A stretch of DNA of 64,000 nt from contig JAVSMW010000012.1 of the NCBI GenBank assembly GCA_032027005.1, forward strand, positions 62,001 through 126,000. The letters run 5' to 3'. The notes under the pieces are model-generated. The model was not told the DNA's origin. It saw nothing but the letters and a program-made list of their open reading frames with translations, and did no database searches. The stretch is from JAVSMW01 sp032027005. GTDB taxonomy: Bacteria > Bacillota > Thermincolia > Thermincolales > UBA2595. The position numbers were made by a program, and so were the translations under genes. Within the stretch, counting starts at the first letter, position 1; the number at the start of each line of letters is the position of its first letter. This document shows, one piece after another, positions 43,162 to 52,100 of the stretch.

Positions 43162-43431
43162 CTATCCGAAATGATTGATCACACCCCGGCCTGCTTCGGG
43201 ATAATCAAATATTATGTTATGACAAACCAGCCGGCAGGCTCCGCATTCCAGACAGACCCGTTCACTGTGAAATACGGGATAATTATCAATTAATTCGAAA
43301 ACCCCGGCCGGGCACACATAAGCGCATTTCTTTTCCGGGCATTTTTCCCGGCAGTGATGACTGTTGTTTAAGTCTAGGTATTGCTTGGCCGGGAGGTACC
43401 TGTCCACTGATACATATTTTTGTAAATCCAT
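43162..43431 (-). CDS. fixX: Ferredoxin-like protein FixX
   Basis: 89 residues: HCREKCPEKKCAYVCPAGVF, then VCLECGACRLVCHN, cysteines for one 4Fe-4S cluster plus a degenerate second site, as in FixX. It is 28 bases downstream of fixC. In diazotrophs and other organisms FixABCX bifurcates electrons to quinone and ferredoxin; here fixAB are not in the window. Confidence 0.92.
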   Translation of the reverse strand: MDLQKYVSVDRYLPAKQYLDLNNSHHCREKCPEKKCAYVCPAGVFELIDNYPVFHSERVCLECGACRLVCHNIIFDYPEAGRGVINHFG

Positions 43432-43459
43432 GGTGTTCCTTCCTTTAAAATGCCTCTCC

Positions 43460-44767
43460 CTATCTTACCACCCGAATTGCGTTAAAGGCATCAATAACAA
43501 GCTTCCTGACAGGCCGGGCGGCCAAAATTTCTTTAAGGATGAGCCTTCTCTTTTCCCGGCGGGAAACCGGATATACTATTGAGGCCTGCAGTGCCGCCTG
43601 ATTTAACAGCCTGATATAATCTTTAAAAAGAGTGGGATTAGCGTTGTACCAACCGGGTACTTTCCTGTTATCCTGCAAATCTTTTAACACAAAACTATTT
43701 TGCAGCTTTTCCACATAAGGACGCAACCCTTTTTTAGAGTAATCCCCTTTTGCCAGGGCCTCTAGGGCCGCCTCAGCGGCAAACCTGCCTGAATACATAG
43801 CCAGACTGAGTCCGTGTGTTCCGTTAACCAGACCTGCTGCATCACCGGTAATCATTAAGCCGTTAAAAACTAACTCCGGCACAGCGTTATAGCCCCCTTC
43901 GGGGATCATATGAGCCAGGTATTCAACAGTGGTCCCGCCTCTGAGCAGTGGTTCGACTAAAGGGTGCTGTTTTAACCTGGCCAAAAGCATTCCGGGGTTA
44001 ACCTTTTTTTCTGTCAGCATTGCCACACTGGCCCCTGTGTTGATAGTTACATGTTCGTTAAAAGTATAGATTGAACCGGTGCCAATCAAACCGGCGTTAT
44101 TATCACCTATCAAACCGATAACTGCACCTTGCCCGGGGCTGACTAAAAATCTTTCATTGATGATTTCAGCAGGCAGATAAATCATTTCCTTGACATAGAG
44201 GGAGCAGTTTTGGGCTTTCGGCTTTTTCATCAGACCGGCTTTTTCGGCCAAGATAGGGTTAACTCCCTGAGCCAAAATAACCAAGTCAGCCGAGATAAGC
44301 CCATTTTCACGACCGCTTGCGTACACACCCTGCACCCTATTGCCGTCCATGAAAAGGCCTTCCGCTTTACACGATGTCCATAGGTCGGCACCGGCTCCAA
44401 CTGCTTTGGCCGCATACCACCGGTCAAAAGTAGCCCTCATGACAGAAAACTTGTTATAAGGGGGCCCTCCCAAGTCTGTGCTGGCAAAACCCAGTTTGAC
44501 TGCAGAGGTTTCAGTTAACAGCCAATACTGTTGGTCTATCAACGCCCGCTCAACAGGAGCATCCTGCCAAAACTCAGGTAAAATTTCCCTGGTCGGCAGG
44601 GAAAAGACAGCCCCGCCACTCATATTTTTAGAACCGGGATAAGGCCCCCGCTCCAAGAGCAGCACCTTTACCCCGGCCTGAGCCAATAAATATGCGGATG
44701 TGATTCCGGCAACCCCGGCCCCGACAACGATTACCTGATAATGCCGCTTCTTTGAATGTATGCTTAA
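43460..44767 (-). CDS. fixC: FixC-type flavoprotein:quinone oxidoreductase (start unclear)
   Basis: FAD-dependent oxidoreductase, ETF-QO family. The frame contains the Rossmann motif VIVVGAGVAGITSAYLLAQA, then ERGPYPGSKNMSGGAVF, and MITGDAAGLVNGTHGLSLAM. The open frame begins after a TGA at 44768-44770, and no ATG, GTG or TTG lies in frame before the FAD motif. An ATG at about 44775 is one frame off, so a frameshift (real or sequencing) near the N-terminus is likely. It pairs with fixX downstream. It interrupts the usual rpmA-spo0B-obgE order. Confidence 0.85.
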   Translation of the reverse strand, partial: LSIHSKKRHYQVIVVGAGVAGITSAYLLAQAGVKVLLLERGPYPGSKNMSGGAVFSLPTREILPEFWQDAPVERALIDQQYWLLTETSAVKLGFASTDLGGPPYNKFSVMRATFDRWYAAKAVGAGADLWTSCKAEGLFMDGNRVQGVYASGRENGLISADLVILAQGVNPILAEKAGLMKKPKAQNCSLYVKEMIYLPAEIINERFLVSPGQGAVIGLIGDNNAGLIGTGSIYTFNEHVTINTGASVAMLTEKKVNPGMLLARLKQHPLVEPLLRGGTTVEYLAHMIPEGGYNAVPELVFNGLMITGDAAGLVNGTHGLSLAMYSGRFAAEAALEALAKGDYSKKGLRPYVEKLQNSFVLKDLQDNRKVPGWYNANPTLFKDYIRLLNQAALQASIVYPVSRREKRRLILKEILAARPVRKLVIDAFNAIRVVR

Positions 44768-44862
44768 TCACCATTTTCGTAAAGTTTTTTATGTAACAGA
44801 GTTATTATTTCCCACAATTTATACCTTATCCCAGTGCCTTTTAAATAGTAGGCTAAACATAA

Positions 44863-44899
44863 GAAAAAGCGACCCATAACTTTTGATTATGAGTCGCCC
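44863..44899 (-). terminator. rpmA terminator
   Basis: GCGACTCATAA / TTATGGGTCGC stem on the minus strand with a five-T run, 22 bases past the rpmA stop. Confidence 0.85.
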
Positions 44900-44921
44900 T
44901 CTAAGTTCTATTGATTACTGC

Positions 44922-45212
44922 CTACATCGAAACAGCTTGAGTGTATACACTTACCTGTTTCCTGTCTTTGCCTTTTCTTTCGAATTTCACTATGCCATCA
45001 ATTAAAGCGAAAAGAGTGTCATCTTTACCAATGCCCACATTATTGCCGGGGTGAATCTTGGTTCCTCTTTGGCGAACCAGGATATTTCCAGCGGCCACAA
45101 CCATTCCGTCGGAACGCTTCACACCTAAGTATTTAGGATTAGAGTCCCTGCCGTTACGGGAACTACCTACCCCTTTTTTGTGCGCAAACAACTGCAGATT
45201 AATATTTAACAC
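44922..45212 (-). CDS. rpmA: 50S ribosomal protein L27
   Basis: 96 residues from the GTG at 45212, which is 8 bases after GGAGG (the frame allows a GTG at 45221). It begins MLNINLQLF-AHKKGVGSSRNG, the Firmicutes N-terminal extension that the protease Prp removes between LQLF and AHKK. The prp gene is immediately upstream and overlaps the start. Body motifs GRDSNPKYLGVKRSDG and RQRGTKIHPGNNVGIGKD are standard L27. Confidence 0.97.
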   Translation of the reverse strand: MLNINLQLFAHKKGVGSSRNGRDSNPKYLGVKRSDGMVVAAGNILVRQRGTKIHPGNNVGIGKDDTLFALIDGIVKFERKGKDRKQVSVYTQAVSM

Positions 45213-45544
45213 GAGGTCCACCTCCTCTTAAAAACTCGTAGATATTGGGAATAATCTCTTTGCAGATTTCTAAGGCCTGCCGTCATGGTTTCCAAAATGG
45301 CATCAGCCTGAATCAACTGGGTCTCATTAAGTCCTTCAGGTAAGCTGCATCTAAGGACACCCGACTCATCAACATTGTAAGCCAGTCCGTTAATATACCG
45401 GGCCAAGCCCAACACAGTGGTTTGAGCCAACATGGATACTGCTGCACAGACAATGTCTTCGCCGCGCGGCCTATAACCTGCGTGTCCCCGGATATTATAT
45501 CCGGTGATCCTGCCCTGAACCCTGTAAATCGCAACTGTGACCAT
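45206..45544 (-). CDS. prp: Ribosomal-processing cysteine protease Prp
   Basis: 112 residues, YsxB/Prp family: IRGHAGYRPRGEDIVCAAVS contains the catalytic His and Cys. It cleaves the L27 N-terminal extension seen in the next gene. Located between rplU and rpmA as in all Firmicutes with extended L27. Confidence 0.96.
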   Translation of the reverse strand: MVTVAIYRVQGRITGYNIRGHAGYRPRGEDIVCAAVSMLAQTTVLGLARYINGLAYNVDESGVLRCSLPEGLNETQLIQADAILETMTAGLRNLQRDYSQYLRVFKRRWTSC

Positions 45545-45556
45545 AACCCCAAACCA

Positions 45557-45871
45557 TTAAGCCTGAATTTTTTCAACAGCGACTTTGGTATATGGCTGGC
45601 GGTGACCGGTCTTGCGACGGTAGTTTTTCTTGGGCTTATACTTAAAGACAATGATTTTTTTGCCCTTACCCTGGCTCACAACTTTAAGTGTGACCTTTGC
45701 TCCGGCAACATGAGGAGTACCCATTTTGAGTTCCTCATTGTCACCTGCTACGACCAATACTTCACTGATTTCAACAGTATCACCCTCGTTGGCTGCAAGC
45801 TTTTCAATAAAGATTACATCGCCCTCTTGCACACGATACTGCTTGCCTCCTGTAGCAATAATGGCATACAT
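45557..45871 (-). CDS. rplU: 50S ribosomal protein L21
   Basis: 104 residues: MYAIIATGGKQYRVQEGDVI at the N-terminus and FKYKPKKNYRRKTGHRQPYT near the C-terminus, full length. First gene of rplU-prp-rpmA. A structured leader precedes it. Confidence 0.98.
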   Translation of the reverse strand: MYAIIATGGKQYRVQEGDVIFIEKLAANEGDTVEISEVLVVAGDNEELKMGTPHVAGAKVTLKVVSQGKGKKIIVFKYKPKKNYRRKTGHRQPYTKVAVEKIQA

Positions 45872-45884
45872 TTAACGCACCTCC

Positions 45885-45985
45885 CTCTTTGGACTCGCCA
45901 GAATCAGGCACGATACCGTTTCTGGACGGCAGTTCCAGCCGCCCGCCCTTGCTGCGCGGTTTTCAGCAAAGCCACAGACTTTACC
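45885..45985 (-). ncRNA. Candidate L21 (rplU) leader
   Basis: A GC-rich structured stretch ahead of rplU with GCTGAAAACCGCGCAGC and CTGGAACTGCCGTCCAG-type hairpins. L21 leaders are known upstream of rplU in Firmicutes, so the location fits; I could not verify it against the Rfam model. Confidence 0.42.
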
Positions 45986-46268
45986 TACAGTATATTATTT
46001 TATCTTAGCAAAGTCCTTTTGTCAAGCAGTGGTGAGTGGGTAACAGGGCCACGTCAAAGTCATGCCTAACCCAGACACAGCGCGATCTGTGAAATAATAG
46101 TGGCTTTTTTCTTTATGGACTGGTAAAATAGAGTCAAAANAAACCTTGCGTGGCAAAGTTTTACAGGATTTTTATTTCGTTCAAGTGTCAAATACGGGAT
46201 TTTGTCAAGCCGTGGTGAAGCCACGCGAGCCGCAGATCAACAGAGGATAAAATTAGAGCAAAATCGAT
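45986..46268. other. Intergenic region between the SMC operon and rplU
   Basis: No gene or clear element. It has a single N at 46140. A few short inverted segments (GCCACGCG, GTGGTGAAGCCAC) occur but nothing convincing as a terminator for the SNF2 gene. Confidence 0.5.
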
Positions 46269-49139
46269 TTAAACAGAAGCCTGCGTTATACCGAATAATT
46301 CTCTTATCTCTTCCTCACTAAGCTTGTTTAAAAAGCTTTCTCCCGGCTTTATAATGTCCCCAAGCAAATCCCTTTTTCTTTCCTGGAGTTGGGCAATTTT
46401 TTCTTCAATTGTACCCTCGGTCAATAATTTATATACCTGCACAACATTTTTCTGACCGATTCTGTGGGCTCTGTCACTGGCCTGAGCTTCAACCGACGGA
46501 TTCCACCATGGATCGAAATGTATGATGATATCCGCCCTTGTCAGATTCAGCCCTGTCCCGCCCGCTTTTAAGGATATCAAGAACACAGCTTCCCTGTCAT
46601 TATTAAAATTGTCAATCTCCATTGCCCTTTCTTCCGGCTTCATGGAGCCATCCAGATAGTAATAGTTTATATTGCTGTTTTCCAGTTCATCTCTGATAAT
46701 TTTGAGCATTTTCGTGAATTGGGAGAATAAAAGTATGCTGTGCCCTGAATTTATAGATTCGGTGATGATTTCCATTGCTAGCTCCAGCTTGCAGCTGCCC
46801 CCGTCATAATCCTCCAAAAATGTACCGGGATGCGCGCATATCTGCCGCAACCGGGTCAACGCTGAAAGTATTTCAATATGATTCCCTGCGATTCCGTATT
46901 CGTCGATTTTAGTCATAAGCTCATTTTTCATATCCTTGTAATAAGCGGCATACAGCTTTTTCTGCTTTTCCGTCATTTCCGCCACATAGCTTGTTTCAAT
47001 CTTTTCCGGCAACTCTCTTAAGACATCCCTCTTCATCCTTCTTAGTACGAAAGGCTTGATCAGTCTCGACAATTCATTCATTTTATCTAGATTTTTTTCT
47101 CTTATGATAGGCTCTTCATAAATATTTGTGAATTTATTCCGGTCAGACAAATAGCCAGGCATAATAAAATCAAATATAGACCAGATTTCCGATAATCTGT
47201 TTTCTATCGGAGTACCCGTCAACGCGAAGCAGCACTTCGCCTGCAGGCTTTTTACGCTGTTGGCGTTCAACGTCATGGGATTTTTGATATTCTGCGCTTC
47301 ATCCACAAAAATATATGAAAATTTTATTTTTTTATAATCCTCGATGTCGTTTTTTAACGCACCATAGGAGGTTATCACCAGATCGACCTCATTACTGCCG
47401 CAAATCAGCAATGTTCTTTTATCTTTTGCTCCCGTCACCACAAGCACCTTTAGCCCGGGCACAAATTTTTTCGCCTCCATCCTCCAATTATAAACAATGG
47501 ACGTCGGCGCCACTACCATACACGGTAGCTTTCTATCTTTCTCACCGGCTATAAAGGCCAGCACCTGAAGAGTTTTGCCAAGCCCCATATCATCGGCCAA
47601 AATACCTCCAAAGGAATAGCCGGCCATGGTTTTAAGCCATTTTACCCCGGTCACCTGATAGCTTCTGAGCACGCCTTTTAAAGCTTCACCCAGTACAACC
47701 TCAGCTTCGCCGGGATTTGAAACGCTTTTCAGCAGGCGGCCCAGCCGGGACTCTATGGCAAAATTTTCCACGCCCTTTTCTCTGAGATAATGATCTATAT
47801 AAAGGCACCGGTTCAGGGGTATTTCAAAAACACCGCCATGAATGCTGCTTTTATTGATGTCCAGACTGTTTATCAAATCTATAAATTTACCGCTTTCAAC
47901 ACTGCTTAAGTTTACGATAGCGCCATTTCGGAGCCTGTAGTATTTTTTCCCCTTCCTCACGGCATCCAGCAGCTCCGCCAATTCCTCATCACTTACATTC
48001 TCAAGGTTTATATTCATATGAATGACAGACCCGTCTTCAGACAAGCTCAGACCCAGGCCGCTTACGCTTTTCACATACAGCTTTTTAAAGTCCTCCGAAT
48101 AATATACCTCGGATATTTTCTTGAGCTCCTTGAGGCTATCGGTTAATAAAAACATGATTTTTTCAACATCATCCAGCAAAAAAAGCCGCCCATACTCTCT
48201 AAATCCTAAATACTTCAATTCGGCTGTGACTTTCTTTTCGCTGTCAAGTTCCCGGAAGCTTTTATCAGCTGCAAAACCATCCATCGGATTTATGATCTGA
48301 GCCCCATAACAAAACTCGATTTTTGAGACAATGCCCTTTGGTGCCGCATCAAAATAGACCCTGCTTAGAAGTCCGCTTTCCGCCATTTCCTTCTGCACCG
48401 CACTATCCATGGAAATTTTTAATGCCTGGCGAAACCGATCAATAAAATTTTTCTGAAAAAGCTTTTTTTCATTGGTTCCAATTGTAAAAACAACAATGCT
48501 TTCCTCGTTTTTAAAAGGATATAGATTAATAAACAACTCTCTTTTAACTTCAGATAACTTGACAATAAGCCTTTTATCTTTAAAGGCAATATACCTGAAA
48601 TTGACGGCAGCAGGCTCAAAATCTCCATATTCAGAGTAATCCATAGTTAAGGAAAGGCGGCGCTCCTCCCCTTTTTCAACGGTTATTTTGATGTCTATAT
48701 CATTTTCATAACGGATTTTGTCCGGCTGTTTGCAAAACCTGAGGCTGCCGATGTCGTCCCAGATATAATCCAACAATCTTTCGCTCTCGGCTTTGCCCAA
48801 AATCACTTCATGTGTATGTAATTCCTGTCTGATTTTTAAATTCCCCAAAAACTCCAGGAGCTTATTGTCAGCTTTTTCAAAATACATCTTTGCGGGCTCA
48901 AGGATAAAGTTTTTGCTGAAATAATAAGGCAGCAGGTCTTCCATCGCTTCCAGGAAATACCCGATGTCATTTAACCGGTACATTTTATCCATACCGGCAA
49001 ATAATCCCAGCTTTAGAGAGAAAGGGGAACTAAGGCTATCCTCAAAATCCAGATAAACCTCCAGCTTGACCGGGATTTTGCCGTAAGTCGCATTCACTCC
49101 TTTGTAAAAAGCCGTTTTATTAAATTCAATCGGTTTCAT
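46269..49139 (-). CDS. SNF2-family helicase/translocase of the SMC operon
   Basis: 956 residues from the ATG at 49139 (AGGTGA 5 bases upstream); a GTG at 49148 is possible. The N-terminal 450 residues match the SNF2-helicase-associated region of clostridial SNF2 proteins (MYRLNDIGYFLEAMEDLLPY), but the SWIM zinc finger that usually precedes it is absent. Helicase: Walker A ADDMGLGKTLQ (about 514), DEAQ box VDEAQNIKN (about 612), TGTPIENRLSEIWSIFDF, GGTGLNLTRAD, and arginine finger region DRAHRIGQ (about 888). It would translocate on dsDNA. It begins right after the SMC stop codon, so it is co-translated as the fourth gene of the set, in the place where JetD stands in Wadjet. Confidence 0.9.
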   Translation of the reverse strand: MKPIEFNKTAFYKGVNATYGKIPVKLEVYLDFEDSLSSPFSLKLGLFAGMDKMYRLNDIGYFLEAMEDLLPYYFSKNFILEPAKMYFEKADNKLLEFLGNLKIRQELHTHEVILGKAESERLLDYIWDDIGSLRFCKQPDKIRYENDIDIKITVEKGEERRLSLTMDYSEYGDFEPAAVNFRYIAFKDKRLIVKLSEVKRELFINLYPFKNEESIVVFTIGTNEKKLFQKNFIDRFRQALKISMDSAVQKEMAESGLLSRVYFDAAPKGIVSKIEFCYGAQIINPMDGFAADKSFRELDSEKKVTAELKYLGFREYGRLFLLDDVEKIMFLLTDSLKELKKISEVYYSEDFKKLYVKSVSGLGLSLSEDGSVIHMNINLENVSDEELAELLDAVRKGKKYYRLRNGAIVNLSSVESGKFIDLINSLDINKSSIHGGVFEIPLNRCLYIDHYLREKGVENFAIESRLGRLLKSVSNPGEAEVVLGEALKGVLRSYQVTGVKWLKTMAGYSFGGILADDMGLGKTLQVLAFIAGEKDRKLPCMVVAPTSIVYNWRMEAKKFVPGLKVLVVTGAKDKRTLLICGSNEVDLVITSYGALKNDIEDYKKIKFSYIFVDEAQNIKNPMTLNANSVKSLQAKCCFALTGTPIENRLSEIWSIFDFIMPGYLSDRNKFTNIYEEPIIREKNLDKMNELSRLIKPFVLRRMKRDVLRELPEKIETSYVAEMTEKQKKLYAAYYKDMKNELMTKIDEYGIAGNHIEILSALTRLRQICAHPGTFLEDYDGGSCKLELAMEIITESINSGHSILLFSQFTKMLKIIRDELENSNINYYYLDGSMKPEERAMEIDNFNNDREAVFLISLKAGGTGLNLTRADIIIHFDPWWNPSVEAQASDRAHRIGQKNVVQVYKLLTEGTIEEKIAQLQERKRDLLGDIIKPGESFLNKLSEEEIRELFGITQASV

Positions 49140-49148
49140 CGTCTTCAC

Positions 49149-52100
49149 CTAATTCGCCAATTCAAATCTTGATTTATCCTCAATTTTGAACATGGATGCC
49201 GACAGTATCTCGTCTTCTGCCTCAATGATATCTTTTTTGACAATCTTCAGCTCAATATACTCATCTTCTCTTCCCACTTCACGTTCAATATTCAACGAGT
49301 AAATAAGGTTGAACCTGTCAAAAATCGTATGCTCTTTCAAATCCGTCAAGCATATCATTTGTGTATTGTACTTTTTGGCAACCTCAAACAATGGCTTCAA
49401 AAGGTGCTCGGAGGTTATGGGGCCAAAGGGGTTGTCCATGATCAATACCTTGCTGTCCTGATTAGCCCCCAGTAAGTTTTCTCCCCTCATATATGTCAGA
49501 AGGGAAATAAATACGACAAAGGCACTGACAAACTTTTCTCCGCCGGAATTCTCTTCTATCACCTGCTTCCAGGTTTTCTTCTTCAACTTGTTCGGTTCAA
49601 TTTTAATTAGCGTGATTTCGATTTTCTTTATACAAACCAGCCTGTCAAAAAGGTCATAGGTGCTTATTTCATTCGTCAGCAGTCCATCCATGGATTTTCC
49701 CTGCTTGTACAGGCTTACACAATTCCTGATGGTATTTTTCAGATATTCTTTTAATGCTATTGTATCCAATTCGTCCTTCTCAGGCAGGCTGATGATGAGC
49801 ATTTTGCATCTTTTCCCGTCAACCTCAATGGTGGAATTTCTGTCAATGCTATTCATTTCATCATATACATTTTTAAGATAGCTCCAGGTGTTGTCGATGA
49901 TGCAATTTTCCATATCATCCATTTTCCGGATATCTATGGAATGCTGCTCCAGCTTTCTGTCAATCTGCAGGTAAACCCTGCTCACGGCATTCAGCGCGTG
50001 GACGGGCTGATATCTCTTTTCTCCGTCCAGTATGGAATTGAACAGATTTTTAAACACCTCGGCTTTGCCGGTAAATTCGCTTTCAAGCTCATTATAGCGG
50101 GAGGTCAGCATATTCCGGGTATCATTGGCAAGAGTGGCAAATTCTTTGTATTCTTTAACAAGCTTCCATACATATGTATCGAGATCACCCTCAATCATCT
50201 GCGGATCCGCTATTTTAGCCGCAAATAAAGTATATTCCGCCAGGCCGAAACTGACCTTTTGCAGGTTATTTTCCTGGAGTCTTACAAGGGACAATTCCTT
50301 CTCAAAGCCTTTCAGCCTGGTTTTCAGAAGCTCTCTCTCCCTATCGAAATCCATATCCCTTATAGTTTGCCTTAGCTTTGGCTCATCATATCCATACCGC
50401 TCCTTTATATTCCTTAGCACGTATTTCAAGTCTGAATTTCTTTCGGCAATGGCAACCTGTATCCCGTTTTTATTTTCATGCAGCCCGCTTAAATTTTGGT
50501 TTATTTCACTTAATTTCTGATGAATGCCTGCAAATTCAAATTCATTGAATTCCTTGCCCATATATATGTGTTCTGCAATACCCAAATCATCAAGCTCTTT
50601 TTGCTTTTCATTTCTCTGACCCTTGTAATCCTCCAGGATATCCCGCAAGGTTTGGATTTTGCCGCTTATTTTCGAAGTAAACACCGTCAGCTTTGATTCC
50701 AGCTTTTCTATGTCTTCATCCATAAATTTGCCGGTCCCCGTATCACTGTATTTTTCAAACTCACGCCTGTCCTTCTCCAAAACTGCGGCAATATTGGCTA
50801 TTTTCAAGCCCCTGTCATGAATATCCTCCCTGGTCCTGGACAGCTCATTCTCCAATATGTCAAGAGAGGCTCCCGAATTTTTCAAGCCTTCCTCTTTCAG
50901 CTTTTTACTCTTCAAATCACGGGCATACCCTTCATACCTGCCGATAAGCCCCCAGATGTCCTCTTTTTTCCTCATAAATCTGTTTTTTTCATTTTCCAGA
51001 GTGCTTTGCCGTTGACTATCAGCAGCAGCACTTTTCTTTATTGCCGCTATCCTTGCTTCCTGATCCGCGGTTTTCAATGCACCTGCAGCAAGCTCCCCGG
51101 CCATAGCCCTAATTTCATCTGCCAGCTTGTCCACGCTTTCCCTGGTATATGAAAAGCCTTCTAGCTTTAAAATGCTTAACCTTATATTATTCAAGGCTTC
51201 CTGCGCATTTTCAATAATTCCGTTGTTTTTGTCCATCTTAAAAGATATTTCATCAGTAATTTCTTTTAAATAATTCTTATTCAAAATCCTGTCGTCAAAA
51301 GCAATCAAAAAATCAAGCTCACCCACAGAATGGACATTGTTCCTCGACTTCACCGCCAAGGCTTGCTCAAGCTTTTCCCTTTCCAGCAAGGGAATTACGG
51401 GGGATAAGGCCCCTTTGAATTCTAGCTCCTGAATGCGTTTCAGGTCATTTTGCGAGACAATCAGGGAATAGGGTAAAAACGGGTTGCTTTTAACAAGCTT
51501 CAGCTTTGCATTTTTATTATCCGGTATACTTCTCAGCCATTCATAGCCAAACTCTACATATATGCTTTCATCATCAAATATTTTTTTCAATTCCTCCGGC
51601 AGCTCAAATGCCTTTCCGGCTTCATACAGCTTCATCTGCTTTTTAAGCATGGAGTTTTCAAGATTTCTGCCATTTATCAGCTTATTGTATTTTTCCAGGT
51701 CTGTCGACAAGGAAATAAATAGCTTTTCTTTATCAAAGAGGCAATCCTCACTTAACTGGTAAGATTCTACAATTTTGTCGATACTCCTTTTTTCATTCTC
51801 AAACACATGGTATACGGCTTCTTTTTTACTCTTTTCTGTGGCCAATACCTGGCTTTTATCCCGGAGCTCCTTGCCTTCCTTTTCTAAAAGCTCTATTTCC
51901 CTCTGATTTTCAATTTGCTTTTCCTTTATTTCTAGCATACTTTTTTCAATATCCGCTTCTTCGCTCTCTAGCCTGCTTTGCAAAATATGCACACTGTCAG
52001 AAGCGTATTCACCGGTATTGATGTTTTTAACCACATCAAAGTCAGGGTATGCCGCTCTTAAAGCGCCCTCTGTCTCATTAAAAACAGCCATGCGGCCTCG

